A stretch of 64,000 nt of DNA. Origin: Euglena gracilis. Lineage: Eukaryota; Euglenida; Euglenophyceae; Euglenales. A program made the translations under genes and the position numbers. The notes under the pieces were generated by a model that was not told the origin of the DNA, ran no database searches, and saw nothing but the letters and a program-made list of their open reading frames with translations. The stretch covers positions 25,086,938-25,150,937 of the forward strand of contig CP154957.1 in NCBI GenBank assembly GCA_039621445.1, read 5' to 3'. Positions 11,001-21,235 of the stretch are shown here, piece after piece; within the stretch, counting starts at the first letter, position 1; each line of letters opens with the position of its first letter.

Positions 11001-13816
11001 AAGTCCATGGGTTTCGGGCCAAAAACCGGGCGCCACGGGGTCGAAAAACGCTCATTTTGTGCTCAAAAACAGGTTTTCTGGGTCCGGGAGGCCAAAAAAC
11101 ATGGCTTTGGGCAAAAAAAATCGATTTTTTTTTCGAATTTTTCACTTGCAAATGGCCGAAAAAGGCTAAGTCAAAACAAGCCAAAACTGTACAAAATGGG
11201 CGAAATTGGCCGAAAAATGGCCGTCCCTCGGGCCAGGCGGGGGAGAGCTGCGGGGAAATCAAAATACCGTTAAATAGGGCATTGTAAGGGCTTCCTTTGA
11301 TTCCCCACCATTTTTGAGAAATTTTAGAAAAAAATGTGACCCGCAACAGGGACGAAAACGGCCGTCACAAGGCTGCCGCGCTGTTTTGGCCCGTACTTCG
11401 GCCATATTTCGGGCCAGATGGGGAGTTGTGGGGAAATAAAAATATACCGTTAGATAGGGCGTTCCAAGGGCTTCAATTTAGGTCTCCGGACATTTCCATT
11501 GATTTCGCTTCATTTTTGAGATATTTTGGAAACATCGATTTTTTGACCCCAGAAACAGCCCAAAATGGCCCCCAGAAATGGGCCAAAATTGGCCGAAAAA
11601 TGGCCGTAACTCGGCGTACACGAAGAGTTGGGGGGAAAAGTAAACCGCCCCCGTTCGCCGTTTTGGCCACGGACACGCCCGTGTTCCAGCGCGCTTTTGC
11701 GGCCCAAAACGGCCATTTTTGGGGTGCTTTTTTCGGGCCGTTTTTTTTTTTGCTCAAAGAATCGATTTTTCCAAAATATCTCGACAATGAAAAAATCAAA
11801 GAAAATGTCCAGGGAGCAAAAATGAAGCCCTTTGGAATGCCCTATCCAACCATGGATAGAGGGCCTCCGGGGGTACATTTTGTCAGACCGACATTTCCAG
11901 TAATAATGTACGTTTTCTCGAGATATTTTCGAAAAATGGATTTTTTGATTGATTTTCTGGACCCGGCGAAATGGCAGTTGGAAGAGGTGGGGGAGGGGGC
12001 AGGCCAATCCTACCCAGTTTGGACCCCTTCGCGGGTGAATAACTCGGGCCTGGCAGGGAGTTGGGGGTCAACCCAGGGTGATTCAGAAACTCGGGATCCA
12101 GTCACTCGCGACTGGAAAAAAAAATCAGGGAACCGGGCCAGGGTCATGGTGATAATCCGCGGTTTTCACGGTCTACCCAAGGGCGGGGGGGAGGGGGGAT
12201 TCTACCCCCCCTTTCCCCGGTGGAAAGCTTCGCTCTTACTCTAAAGAGATAAGAGCTCAGCGACCCCCCCCCGAGGACCGACTTCGGCCGCCTAAATAAT
12301 AAACCCCCCTTTGGCAGGTGTGGAGGCAAAGGAAAAAAGAGTCAAAAACTAACAGAAATGTTGCAAAAATCACAAAAATGGATAAGATTGGTGCAGAATA
12401 TATGCCAAAGATGCACCTATTTTTCAAAAAAAGTCCAAAAATGCCAAAAAAGTGACCATTGGAGCCTGTTGAGAGGTTTTTGGGTCGATTTTTGACTTCA
12501 AAAATTTTGCCCAAATAATAACCCCCCCTGGACCCCGACTTCCAGTATTCAAATAATAAACAGGGGGGGTTTATTATTTGGGGGGGGTTACACAAATACC
12601 CAAAATGGCCCAGAAATGGCCGGAAGTGACCCAATAATGACCCAAAATGGCCCAATACTACGGCTCCACTGTGTAACAGAGTGACAGTGGTCAAGGTCAA
12701 TGTCTGGAGAATTCGGACCAGACATTCACTTAATGCGTATCACAAGTTCGTGGTGATACACAAAACTATTTTTTGGTGAAACACGAGTGGTACATAAAAA
12801 AATTTGGTGATTTTGGTTTGACACAAAAACATTTGGTCATGCGCATATGACGCACAAAAATTTTGGTGATGCACATGGGATACACAAAAATATGCAATCT
12901 GCTGACACCATGGACGCTCAGAGTGGACCTTGGACCCAGCCAGAGGTTTTTTCGGACCTGGGACCTGGACCCACCCACCCTGGGGGAGCTTGGGGGGGGG
13001 GGGGGGGGGGGGTCAGGGGACCGATTTCTGGGTCAATTTTTGGGTTCAAAAAATTCCCTTCTTTTTTGTTGTCTCGTACAGAAAATAAAAAAAACCCCTG
13101 AGTACCCATTCAGCTCGCCCCCCCCCCGGGGGGGGGGGGGGGGGCACGCACCCACCCCTCAGATCCGCAAACAAAAAAAAACACCCTGGCCCCAGCTCAC
13201 AACAAAGAAAAATTTTTCACCATACAAAACAGGTATTTTCGAATTTCGGTAACTTTTTGGTGATACACAGGTGATACACAAAAAATTTTGGGGTGATTCA
13301 CATTGGAAACAAAAAATTCTTCAATGTGATATACATGATACATAAAAAAAAGTTTGGGATCCACACTTAGTGTATTTCTGCTTCGGACTGGCCAGAAAGA
13401 CGCTCTGGCTGACTGGTGGCAACCGTTGGGGTTTGAGCAAGCCCAGATGGTGCCCCCCCCCCCCCAATGAACAAGGGGGGAGCCCCAAAATAAACAATTT
13501 CAGGTGTCAAATAGTTGCACCCCTGAAACCCTGAGAATAGATCATAAATACGATTTTGTTTTTTCTTTGCGGAAAAATATTTTCAAAGAGGGCTGGCCGG
13601 AGGCAGTCCCGGGGAAACTCCCAGCACGAAGGCCCTCCAAAAAAAAAACACAGCACACCCTCTCTTTAGTAAGAACCATCTGCGCATTGATCAAAGGAAC
13701 CTCCACCGCCTCTGGCATCGACCCTGTGGCTTCGATCTCAGCCCGGCTGCGGATATCCACCACGGAAGAGTAATTGTCAGCGAGCCTTGCCTGCGCCACT
13801 TCCGAGGCAGTGAGCA
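8049..13816 (-). CDS. rhodanese-domain protein (four exons recovered)
   Basis: Exons in transcription order are 13677-13816, 10335-10479, 8936-9112 and 8049-8128, ending TAG 8049-8051. Phases match at every join (0, 1, 1). The first exon carries the rhodanese strand VVDIRSRAEIEA and SMPEAVEVPL. The second carries the catalytic loop: LILMCSDGGKRSAEATRML has the active-site Cys and the following Arg-Ser. The join to exon three restores DAGYTDVVLLDGGYLAW, the typical C-terminal rhodanese strand. Exon three continues with a run of nine Pro encoded by CCG/CCT repeats, then DRTPWISWRQAL. The last exon ends VIENDWGQASF. Rhodanese-fold proteins transfer or carry sulfur; the substrate is unknown. The 3.2-kb first intron has a weak donor (ATG|GTTCTT) and holds two repeat families. 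The N terminus, and so any targeting peptide, was not found upstream of 13816. Confidence 0.82.
8162..8183. repeat. TTA trinucleotide microsatellite
   Basis: About seven consecutive TTA units lie in the intron between the last two rhodanese exons. Confidence 0.95.
9021..9044 (-). repeat. CCG trinucleotide run inside a coding exon
   Basis: An in-frame run of CCG codons (CGG on the + strand) in the third rhodanese exon encodes most of the Pro tract just after the conserved domain. Length variation here would change the linker without breaking the frame. Confidence 0.9.
10781..10806 (-). repeat. inverted copy of the AAAACCTGGT tail
   Basis: ACCAGGTTTTGAATAGTGCT followed by GAGCTCTTA is the reverse complement of the tail at 184-236 and 27798-27853. 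It lies in the first rhodanese intron, beside G-run text (GGGGGTTATAATTTGGGG) like that at 470-500. Confidence 0.8.
10985..12265 (-). repeat. composite repeat: satellite module plus 'GAGTTATTCAC' module
   Basis: Read on the minus strand, this is the same order of modules as at 18881-19660. It starts with a hairpin-like GAGCTCTTATCTCTTTAGAG/TAAGAGCGAAGC block (12229-12262). Then comes a CAGTCGC/GCGACTGGAT segment, GGCCCGAGTTATTCACSCGCGAAGGGG, and repeated AAATATCTC...GGGCATTCCAAGG and CGAGATACGGCC-like units. It ends in a copy of the 22.7-27.6 kb satellite (10985-11110). Related copies lie at 18881, 21236, 24530, 42716 and 59680. It sits inside the first rhodanese intron. Confidence 0.75.
12266..12718. 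other. non-coding intronic sequence
   Basis: A/T-rich sequence with a C-run/G-run inverted pair (around 12515-12590), where an AATAATAAACC-type word flanks each side. No exon was seen. Confidence 0.4.
12719..13380. mobile_element. P-family MITE in rhodanese intron
   Basis: The ends are CAGACATTCACTTAATGCG and, at the right, CACTTAGTGTATTTCTG. Flanks are ATTCGGAC at left and CTTCGGAC at right, a 7/8 match for an 8-bp target duplication. Both sides carry subterminal arrays of GTGATACACAAAAATTTT-like units of about 20-25 bp. The middle is G/C-run sequence. The architecture equals the element at 46140-46605, although the subterminal unit has a different sequence. Confidence 0.75.
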
Positions 13817-15240
13817 CTGATTGGAGGAGGTAAAACAGGACAGGACGCCATTCAAACGGAAACACACCCCGGACCCCGTGGTACAAAAACATCGCCATAG
13901 ACGGAGGCTGAGGCCATCGTTGAGCAACACTGCTCTGCCTCAAACGAAAATGCCTTCCGACCGACAATAAGACAAAGAGGACCACGCTTGAGACAGCAAA
14001 GAGCGCTGAAAGGATAGGTACGCTTTGCAGATGAGCCTGTGAGGAGAACAGGAAAACCAGACCCAACTCCACGGAACCTAAAAAAATGACAACTGATGTC
14101 AAAATCCCTTGCATGGGGAATTGAAAACAAAGTAAATTTTATTGAACCCCAAATTCTTATAATTGTTGTTTTGCCCCTTTTACAGAACGCCTTTGTGTTT
14201 ACCAGTCTGGGTAGCATTGTGTGCGAGCAGAGGAGCAGGAGGAGAAATATACATGCGACGAAACAAAACACAAAACAAAAAAAAACGCCAAACACATTAC
14301 AAATAAACACAAATAAACACAAATAAACACAAAAAAAGCAAATTCCGTCAGCAGCTGACCCCTTTTCTGCTTGGAGCTCTTCTCCTTTTGTCATCATGCA
14401 ACCACACATCTGATATATTTTAATTAGACTTTGGGAACATCCTGATTCCCAACTTATGTAATTGCGCTTCAAAAAAAAAGACTCGGGAAGAATCTGGGCT
14501 AAAATGTGGGGGAAAATGGCAAAACGGGCAAAAAAAAACCCTCAAATTTTTTTCACAATCGAAAAACGCACATAAACGCAAAAAAAAGTAGTTTTGCATT
14601 CCCCTCCCATGCATGTTCACATTCGAAGGATTTTGGCTCCATTTGCATTTTTTTTGGCATTGGCACACAAAAAAAAAATGCTTTTGAGAGGGTGCAGGAT
14701 TGAACCTTGGCGATGCGGAAGGAAAATTTCGGACCTTCCAAAAAAAAAACAGCTGGTGAGATATGGATTCAAAAGTAGGGTGGTCTTCAGTCATTCAGCT
14801 CATTCGACTATTTCAGGCACACACTCAAAAAAAAATTAAGATAAAGAATTGAATTCTCTTCAAAAAAGGTGCTTGAAAATTCATTCCTATTTTGAAAAAA
14901 CAAAAGCAAAAACAACGACAAATGCATTGAAAAGAGTTTTCCACAGAAATCCCAATAAATTATAAATTCCTGATAAATCATGTAAATTCAAATTATCTAT
15001 GACCTGTTTGTTTTGGGGGGAAAGATCAAAGCAGCTTGGAACACAGACCAAAACTGACAAGTAAAAGGCAGCTTTCAAAAGAAAAGAACCAAAAATCAGA
15101 CAATAGTCAAACCACAGGGAAAGAGGTCACAGCGCAGAGCAGCAACCCAGAACACCAGACCCAGGAGGAGATCCAACAACAGGGGAAAAATAAAAGGAAA
15201 CGGAATACCCACCATCACCACCACCCCACCATAAGCCCAC
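13817..15240. other. upstream of rhodanese; no secure exon
   Basis: Two overlapping minus-strand frames are open at about 13850-14080, and CTCCTCACAG at about 14042 could be an acceptor. I cannot decide which frame, if any, encodes the rhodanese N terminus. 14301-14330 holds three tandem AAATAAACAC units. The rest is A-rich. Confidence 0.35.
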
Positions 15241-15594
15241 CCACATTGCTGGGAAAACCAACCAAATGGCAGATTGGCTGCCCAGGAACCCGGACCAAAA
15301 CTTGCACTCTGTACATCAACATTTCTCACAAGGCCGTACGTCATTTACCCCCAGGTGGACCTGTACGCCAATTCCAACAACCACAAACTGAAAAAATATG
15401 CATCATGGAGGGTGGTCGCCACTCCATGGGGAATGATTGCAGATTGTACTGAAAGAAATTCGAGAGCTGGTCAGCCCCCCTCGGATGTCATCCCCAGAAC
15501 ACTGAGAAAAACCCAACGCAACCATGCCCTTTGCTTGGTTTGCCCACCAGTGTGGAAAACACAACACGGGTGGGGGACGCGTTGGATATGGTGA
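15241..15594 (+). pseudogene. DIRS-like retroelement relic (RNase H region)
   Basis: One frame reads NQMADWLPRNPDQN, the RNase H end motif N-x-x-A-D-x-L-S-R with Pro for Ser. After a frameshift near 15345 a second frame reads PQVDLYANSNNHKL and KKYASWR. It then gives PPSDVIPRTLRK and LCLVCPPVWKTQHGW before a stop. The order ADxLSR, VDLFAS..N, P..xIPRxLxK and LVxPxWxxxxW is characteristic of the RNase H end of DIRS-type elements. DIRS elements encode a tyrosine recombinase downstream, but none was found here. The relic is broken by the frameshift and truncated on both sides. Confidence 0.75.
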
Positions 15595-16190
15595 CAATGC
15601 AAAAGGTGCCATTTTGCCATGACACGGGAAAAGACGAAGCTTCAAAAAAAGAAGCAGGTACCCTGTCACATGCCCCATACAGCTTTGTCCGTGGCTTTCC
15701 AAAATGATCCAACAAATCCATTTGTGAGAGACTCATTTTGCAAATTAGCCTCACAACTTTGATCAGGAGTGGAGATTGCTTTATGTAATGGGTTAAGTAT
15801 CATTGTCCACTATGGCTTGGGTGGTCCACCTCCCCCTCTCTTGTGTGACGAAAGGCGGGCGGGGCGGCAGAACAATTTGCTGCTTTGAACACCCTGCACA
15901 TTCCGAGGCCATTGTATGACACCCTCAGCTGTCCAACATGCAACTTGGACCCATCGAGGCAGCTTATCATTGTCCAAAATTGTACTCAGGCTACAGGTGC
16001 GGTTCATGGGGGGGGGGGGGTTACTCCCACGTTAAGTGATCTTTTTTTGCTGTCTTTGCTGGCATTCAGTGAGGGGATCATTTCCCACAAAGCCCCATTT
16101 CCTCATCGAAGAAGAACTCAGATGGGGGTTTGAAGTTAGGCACCCCTTAACCACCCAGGTCAAACAGAGTGAAGGACAATGTGGGAGCAG
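15595..16190. other. no gene resolved downstream of the retroelement relic
   Basis: Unique-looking sequence of moderate GC. I looked for continuation of the DIRS-type element on both strands and saw no recognisable recombinase motif. Confidence 0.35.
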
Positions 16191-16198
16191 GAAGGGAT

Positions 16199-16606
16199 CA
16201 GGCTTTTGCTTAAGGACCCCCGGGGTGGGGGGGGGGTACTGGCTAGCCAATCGGCTAGACACTGGAAAAAGTGGACTAGCTAGACCCCCCCGTCCCCCCG
16301 GGGGGGGGGGGGGTCCGGGGGTCCCCCGGACTGGAAAAATGAGGTTTTTAACAGGTTTTTGGCTGATTTTGTTCCAAAAATTCCCAAAAATGGCCAAAAA
16401 CGGGCATTTTTGGCCATTTTGGGGGGTCCCAAAAAAATTTTCGGCGCTTCGCGCTGGTCACTAGAAAAAAAATTTCCACTAGCTAGCCCTGCTAGCAGAC
16501 CCCCCCCCCGGGGGGGGGTCTGCTAGAAAACCCACTAGCCAAATTTGGACTAGCTGCAGTCCACCCCCCCCCGGGGGGGTACTGCAATCCCTTAAGCAAA
16601 AGCCTG
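16199..16606. mobile_element. hAT-like MITE with 8-bp target duplication
   Basis: A 408-bp element with TIRs CAGGCTTTTGCTTAAGG and complement. It is flanked by GAAGGGAT at 16191-16198 and again at 16607-16614. The core contains AAATTTTCGGCGC, TTCG and CGC, as in the element at 2067-2446, plus C9G9-type palindromes flanked by CTAGC words. It encodes no protein. The TIRs of the two copies agree at CAGG-TTT and terminal TAAGG. Confidence 0.9.
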
Positions 16607-16614
16607 GAAGGGAT

Positions 16615-18880
16615 AGCCCAAAGTCACCATTTCAAAAGAAAATGGCAAGAAAAAAAGCTATTTAAAAAAGCCTTCAGCTTGACATCAACTTCAAACTAAT
16701 GGGGGGGGAACCTTTTTTAAAATCATGAATGAACCTGTCTTTGTCTCAAAACTGTTGCTCACATCCTGAAAAACTCGTTTTTTGAACTCTTTGCATGCTA
16801 AAAAGTCATCCTTTTGGCGACCTGGCAGAGCCACAGAAGCCTTTGTGAAACCTCCTCATCCTCAGGTCTGCACAACATCAGGTTTTCGGACTCAGAGGGA
16901 GAAAAAATTACAAAGTTTTACAATGTTTAGAATAAGCTTGTTATGGAATAAAACTTACAGTGGAATCATCCAAATGGAATGAATGGTTCAGAAGTAAACT
17001 TGCTTTTGAAAAAAGTGAAATGAGTTTTTTTGTTGAGATCCAAATGAAGAGCGCAAAGATCGTGAAACTTGCAAAGATCACAAAGATCACACCAACCCCC
17101 CCCCCTACCACGTGGGCCTTCAAAAAATCCTAGTGCTGCACCAAACCTCACCCTGCCAACCGCCTGCCCCCCCCCAATGTCGACATTTTTTCTTTGAATT
17201 ATTTTATATTCAGTGCTTTTTTGCCACTTTCGACAGTTCAGAGATTTCTGTGGAAAACGATCCATTCCATTTTTCAATCAACTTTTACAATTTTCCCTGT
17301 GTCTTCAAATGGTGTTTGGCCCACCAGACCGGGCCGCCAGGCCGCCGGGCCACCGACCAAGCAGGGCCGGGTTGGGCCGCCCCGGCTGCCACACGCCTCA
17401 AACATCTGCTGCAACGGCACCATCGCACACGTGAAGAGCTCAGCACAACACAAAACCTGGTAAAGAGGTGTCATTTATGGGGGGAGACCCCCCCAGGGGG
17501 GTCTGACAAGGTACAGCACGGGCACCGGCGCAAAGTGTCGGAAACTTTTTGGGAAATGCCGTATGGGTTTTTGGGCCGGTTCTCTCGGGGGGGGGGGGGT
17601 CCATCACCACATTGATCACAACTTGTGCGGGTGGTTCAAGACCCGGGGGTGACCAACCCTAACAGCCATCTTTGATGCCACAAACGCCACAACACCTGAG
17701 ACAAGGGAAAAGCTAATGGGAAATTGAGTTTTTTTTGCTCTCAGTCACACATGATGACAAGACACAAATTCATTTTAAGGGGACAATTTCTGCGAGCCAA
17801 AAAAAATCTCAAGAAACTCATTTTGTGGGAAAAAAAAGTTCCCGAACTTGAATTTTCTTGTGTCGGCCCATACTGTCACCTGTGCAAAGGGTGAAGATAT
17901 TATCAGAATTTTCAAGTTTGCAAATGCATATTTCAACTTTTCGATTCAAATTTTTCCATGAAAAAATTCATTTATTTTCAGGTTCAACCCCAGGAGAAAT
18001 GCGGACAATGGCCATTTTTGTCGATCTCCAGGGGTCAGCCCAACCAATGGTCAGCCCACCCAACAGAGGTAGCATGGTCAATTTTCCGCCTGGGGACGGT
18101 GCCAGTTCACCAACCAGTCCATCAATGGAGGCTAGGTATTCCAATTCAAATCATTTTTGGACACCCCCCCCCTGTCCTGGAAACCACTGAAAGTTTCACC
18201 TGAAATCAAGAACCAGCAGCCAAGAAAAAGAGGTTTTTCTGAGATGAAAATTTTGGTTCGAAATTGAGTCACTTGGATGGAGACCCACCCAAAAAAAAAA
18301 ACGAAAGAAATGGAAATCAAATCAAACAAGACAAACCTGTCCCTCTTGGCTCACATATGTTTGCCGTTGGGTTGTTCTTTGATGAAACCATCCGATATTT
18401 CTTCCATGCGGTGTGAATGGCGGCTGGCCCTTCACAATCCCAACTTGCACTGGGAAAGGAAAAGCAAATTAAACTAAATTAAATTAACATTATTTGAGCT
18501 TTGTTTGCTTTGTTTGTTTGCTTTATTTGCTTTGTTGCCCGCTGAAACAACACAAGGGGGAGAGCTCCTGGTGCCCCCCTTTGGCTGACGGGACCCCCCT
18601 GAGCACAGCCAAAATGTCACACGCCAAGACCATTCTTCAGGGAGGAACACCAAAAAATGATTCAAAAAGCCCCCCCACGCCCGCCCCCCCCCAGACCCCC
18701 CCAAATAACAATCAAAAAAGCTACTTTTGGACGTTTTGTGCAAAGAATTTGTTTTTGGTTTTTCTTGACCTATAAAGTGAGCCGAATATAAACCCCCCTC
18801 CCCACCTATAACCCCCCCCCGGGGTTATAGGATCCGGTTTGATGGTCGGCCCCCGGAGGGGGGGTATAGGTGGGGGGTGG
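16615..18880. other. no gene resolved; small repeats only
   Basis: Mostly unique A/T-rich sequence. 17327-17462 contains a diverged copy of the GGCCGCC minisatellite plus the GAGCTCAGCAC...AAAACCTGGT tail. Near 18480-18540 there are TTTGTTTGCTT repeats. I could not support an exon by splice phase. Confidence 0.4.
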
Positions 18881-19440
18881 GTCGCTGAGCTCTTATCCCT
18901 TCATGGGTAAGAGCGAAGCTTACCCCTGGGGGAAAACCCCCCCAAACCCCCCCCCTCCCCCCCTCAGGGCCACCTCGGGAACCGACGGATTATCACCATG
19001 ATCCCGGCCCGGTTCCCGAAAAAAAATTTTCAGTCGCGAGCGACTGGATTTCTAGTTTCCGAATCACCCAGGTTTGACCCCCAACTCCCCGCCAGGCCCG
19101 AGTTATTCACGCGCGAAGGGGTCCAAACTCGGTAGGATTTACCCGCCCCCCCTGGATAAACCGCCCCCCCTTGGGCTCTGCCATTTCGGCCAAAAAAAAT
19201 GTCAATTTTCAAAATATCTCCAAAATGAAGCCAAGTCAAAGGAAATGTCCGGAGACCTAAATTGAAGCCCTTGGACCGCTCTATCTACTGGGATTTTGGT
19301 TTCCCCGCAGCTCACCGCCTAGCCCGAGATACGGCCGTTTTTCGGCCAATTTGGGCCATTTTGTACACTTTTTCCACTGTCCGACTTAGCCATTTTCGGC
19401 CAAAAAAAGTCGAAAAAAATCGAAAAAAAATTGCCCGAAA
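18881..19440 (+). repeat. composite repeat (forward copy)
   Basis: It starts GGTCGCTGAGCTCTTATCCC and TAAGAGCGAAGCTTA (hairpin-forming), then a C-run spacer. Next come ACGGATTATCACCATGAT, CAGTCGCGAGCGACTGGAT, CCGAGTTATTCACGCGCGAA, CAAAATATCTCCAAAATGAA and CGAGATACGGCC. It passes directly into satellite-type units at 19441. The inverted copy at 42716-43455 is almost the same. Confidence 0.85.
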
Positions 19441-19670
19441 CGATGTTTTTTGGCCTCCTGGACCCTGAAATGAGCCTTCTGGGCCGAAAATGAGCATTTT
19501 TCGACCCGCCAGCGCCCCGTTTTGGGCCGCCAACCCATTGACTTCTGGCCAAACCCGGGTCAAAAAATTCGAAAAAAAATCGAAAAATTTTTTGCCCGAA
19601 ACGATGTTTTTTAGCCTCCCGGACCTAGAAAAACTGTTTTTGAGCCGAAAATGAGTGTTTTTCAACCCGC
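19441..19670 (+). repeat. satellite-related units
   Basis: One and a half copies of the unit found in tandem at 22681-27570: ACGATGTTTTTTGGCCTCC, GAGCATTTTTCGACCCGCC and GGGCCGCCAACCCATTGAC. They show more substitutions than the main array. Confidence 0.85.
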
Positions 19671-19685
19671 CAGCCCCCCGTCCCC

Positions 19686-19800
19686 CTGTTTCGCCGACTA
19701 GCCACCGACCAGGCCTAGTCGGCCGACCAATTGGGTAGTCGGCCGACTAGTCGGCCGACTACCCACTACCCCCCCCCAGTCTACCGCCTTGCGCCGGGGG
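19686..19800. repeat. solo end of T element
   Basis: GTCGGCCGAC palindromes lead into CCCAGTCTACCGCCTTGCGC, the same terminus as the ends of T1 and T2. There is no partner at a matching distance, so I treat it as an isolated end. Confidence 0.6.
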
Positions 19801-19903
19801 GGGGGGGGGGCACGGTAGCACGTTTTCCGGGTCCGGGAGGCCAAAAAAAAAATGGTTTCGGGCAATATTTTTTTTTCGATTTTTTTCGACTTACGAAAAT
19901 CAC

Positions 19904-20815
19904 CCAAAGGCGGTAGTGGGTAGTCGGCCGACTAGTTGGCCGACTGCCCACTCTAATGTACTAACGGGTCCAAACTGCCGACTTTTAAGCCCCCCCCCAT
20001 AAAGAAAATTCAATGCAAACTAGTCGGTAGCTAGTCGGTGGTCATAAAAATGGTCTGTGGCGGCCCCAAATCACCCGGAAATGGTCCGGATGGGTCCAAA
20101 TAAGTGTCTTGCGCCTAAATAAACACCCCCAGATGGAAATCTTTGGTCGGTGGGCCCTTGATGGGGGTCCGGAGGGGTAAAAACCCAACGATGAAACAGG
20201 GATTACATGAAAATCCTTTAGAAATGCAAGCATTCTGCATCACGAGAGGCAGAAAACTCCCCCCTCCACCCCCATCCGACCCCATCCGAGCCTCAAATAA
20301 CAAAATCCCTTCTGTGTTGGCAACACACTTGGGGGCTAAGTCGTTTTTGTGGCTCACTTTGACATAGGCGGGGGGGGGGGCTCCGCCCCCCCCCCTGCAC
20401 CCCCCCCCCTCAAATGACAAAATCCCTTCTATGTTGGCAATAGACTTAGAGGGATAAGACCTTTTTTTGTACAAATTTTGACTTATATTGAAAATACAAT
20501 GGGGAGAGGTGTTCTTTTGTCAAAAGTGGCCCAAAATGGACATTTTCCCCCAATTTTTTTTTTGCATATTCACCCCCGATTGGGGGGTTCTGGATCCATT
20601 TGGGTGGGTTTTGACTGGTGTTGAGGTGATTTAGACAAAAGTTTTTTCCCAGGGGGGGGGGGCTTAAAAGTCGGCGGTTTTGACCCGTTAGTACATTAGA
20701 GTGGGTAGTCGGCCGACTAGTCGGCCGACTACCCAATTGGTCCGCCGACTAGTCGGCCGACCAATTAGTCGGCCGACCACCCACTACCCCCCCCCCCCAG
20801 TCTACCGTTTGGCAC
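19904..20815. mobile_element. T1: TIR element with GTCGGCCGAC palindromes
   Basis: Left end near AAAGGCGGTAG and right end CAGTCTACCGTTTGGCACTC. The inverted ends of roughly 100 bp or more contain GTAGTCGGCCGACTAGTCGG palindromes, then CTCTAATGTACTAACGGGTC and CGCCGACTTTTAAGC with a C run. The interior has no convincing protein. It includes a word block (CAACACACTTGGGGGCTAAG and a C/G hairpin, 20300-20440) that is amplified in the second copy, T2. T1 lacks the 1.9-kb insertion present in T2, so it gives the pre-insertion sequence. Confidence 0.8.
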
Positions 20816-21235
20816 TCCCCCCCCCCTAGTTAGTCACCCCCTTGGGAGGGGAATTTGGCCAAGGGTGACTAACAGGGGGGGTGACTAACTCGGGGGGGGG
20901 GGGTCAATTTAGGCCCAAATTTTGCCCCCTGCCCCAATTCTTGGGGGTTTTTTCAAGGTTGTTTTTGGGCATTCCAGGGCACTTTTATGGATGGCAACCA
21001 TCAAAAAAATTACGATGGCCAAAGTTAGCGTTTTTTAAGAAAAATATTTCCTTCAAAAAAAATTTTGGCCTGGGGCTCAAGGGTGACTAATAGGGGGGGT
21101 GACTAACTGGGGGGGGGGGGGCATGGCATTTGAGCCAAAATCGATTGTTTTTTGACCCCCTGGCCTCCCGTTTCGGGCACAAAACCCTTGCTTTTCAGTC
21201 AAAAGAGCTCCATGGAGTGGGCCGGTGTATATGGG
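20816..21235. repeat. GGGTGACTAA inverted/direct repeat block
   Basis: TTAGTCACCC near 20830, its complement AAGGGTGACTAACAGGGGG at 20863, and the same word again near 21083-21107 bound two similar stretches with G runs. A short word (GTCAAAAGAGCTCCATGGAG, about 21198) also occurs inverted near 42350. No gene. Confidence 0.6.

Noticed and set aside
11336-12244. 302-codon open frame
   Set aside because: It lies across the composite repeat, whose copies elsewhere carry stops in the corresponding frame. It sits in the rhodanese intron on the opposite strand.
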